Position numbers and translations under genes: made by a program. The notes under the pieces were generated by a model. The model was not told the DNA's origin. It ran no database searches and saw only the letters and a program-made list of their open reading frames with translations. Shown in pieces: positions 63,861 to 64,000 of a DNA stretch of 64,000 nt (position 1 is the stretch's first letter; every line of letters starts with the position of its first letter). Origin of the DNA: Colletotrichum lupini (taxonomy: Eukaryota; Ascomycota; Sordariomycetes; Glomerellales; Glomerellaceae); assembly GCF_023278565.1 (NCBI RefSeq), contig NC_064678.1, positions 5,394,001 through 5,458,000 on the forward strand. The letters run 5' to 3'.

Positions 63861-64000
63861 TTACAACAAGGCGGCGCCGATAGCAACACCAGCCATCAAT
63901 CCAAACAGCTCGCGAGACGCGCCGGTAGGAACAGCGGCGTTAGGGCTGTTGGTAGTAGCAGCAGTAGTCGCAGCAGAACCAACAGCCCGCGTGCTACGAG
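63861..64000 (-). CDS. C-terminus of a probable GPI-anchored or secreted protein (partial)
   Basis: The stop codon is at 63,861 on the minus strand and the frame stays open to the window edge. The visible 45 or so residues run Ser/Thr/Ala-rich ('SAATTAATTNSPNAAVPTG') into a hydrophobic end ('ELFGLMAGVAIGAALL'). That is the usual shape of a GPI-attachment signal preceded by a Ser/Thr-rich stalk. The protein's main domain lies outside the window, so its function cannot be told. Confidence 0.65.
   Translation of the reverse strand, partial: RSTRAVGSAATTAATTNSPNAAVPTGASRELFGLMAGVAIGAALL

Overview
The window looks like a chromosomal segment of a filamentous ascomycete (Pezizomycotina, probably a Sordariomycete). 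The genes have 48-70 nt introns with GT...AG ends and CTAAC/CTGAC-like branch points. The repeats show heavy RIP-style C-to-T decay. The recognisable genes (Gpi16/PIG-T, Luc7, Tim17, Dug2, a subtilase, a DUF3533/SNG1-like protein) are fungal in character. All calls were made by reading the sequence and hand-splicing frames; no database search was run.

The layout has three blocks. (1) About 0.5-5.1 kb: a DUF3533/SNG1-like membrane protein and a three-exon MFS drug:H+-type transporter, both ordinary. (2) About 5.7-41.05 kb: an accessory island. Leftmost is a frame-broken acidic protein gene, then a small three-exon gene of unknown function. Next is an apparently intact 897-aa tyrosine recombinase of the DUF3435 ('captain'-like) type, with the catalytic pattern R...YxxR...H...Y. 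A purine-rich array of imperfect ~40-bp repeats lies directly upstream of it. Then come two diverged copies of a head-to-head gene pair, an SNF2-type ATPase gene and a gene of an unrecognised family, in opposite orders on the chromosome. The first pair is wrecked: it has nonsense codons, frameshifts and a 6.5-kb Ty1/copia-type LTR element inserted in the SNF2 gene (TSD ATTAT). The second pair looks intact. A second copy of the same retroelement (6.85 kb) lies between the pairs. (3) About 42-64 kb: ordinary genes, namely secreted subtilase, Gpi16, Luc7, an RGG protein, a nucleoside deoxyribosyltransferase-like protein, Dug2, a threonine-type asparaginase, a nine-exon Tim17, a GNAT acetyltransferase, a small beta-trefoil-like protein and the C-terminal end of a probable GPI-anchored protein.

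The most striking observation is a short palindrome, GGRCAWTGYCC. I find ten exact copies, all between 6,577 and 41,048. About sixteen single-mismatch copies lie in the same span, and I saw only one single-mismatch copy outside it. The copies lie in introns, UTRs and coding sequence, often at gene starts or just past stop codons. Degenerate copies form the core of the ~40-bp array upstream of the recombinase, and one copy overlaps the recombinase start codon. Together, the recombinase, its upstream iteron-like array, the island-restricted palindrome and the duplicated SNF2/unknown pairs could be an undescribed type of fungal mobile element. Its function and ends are not established here.
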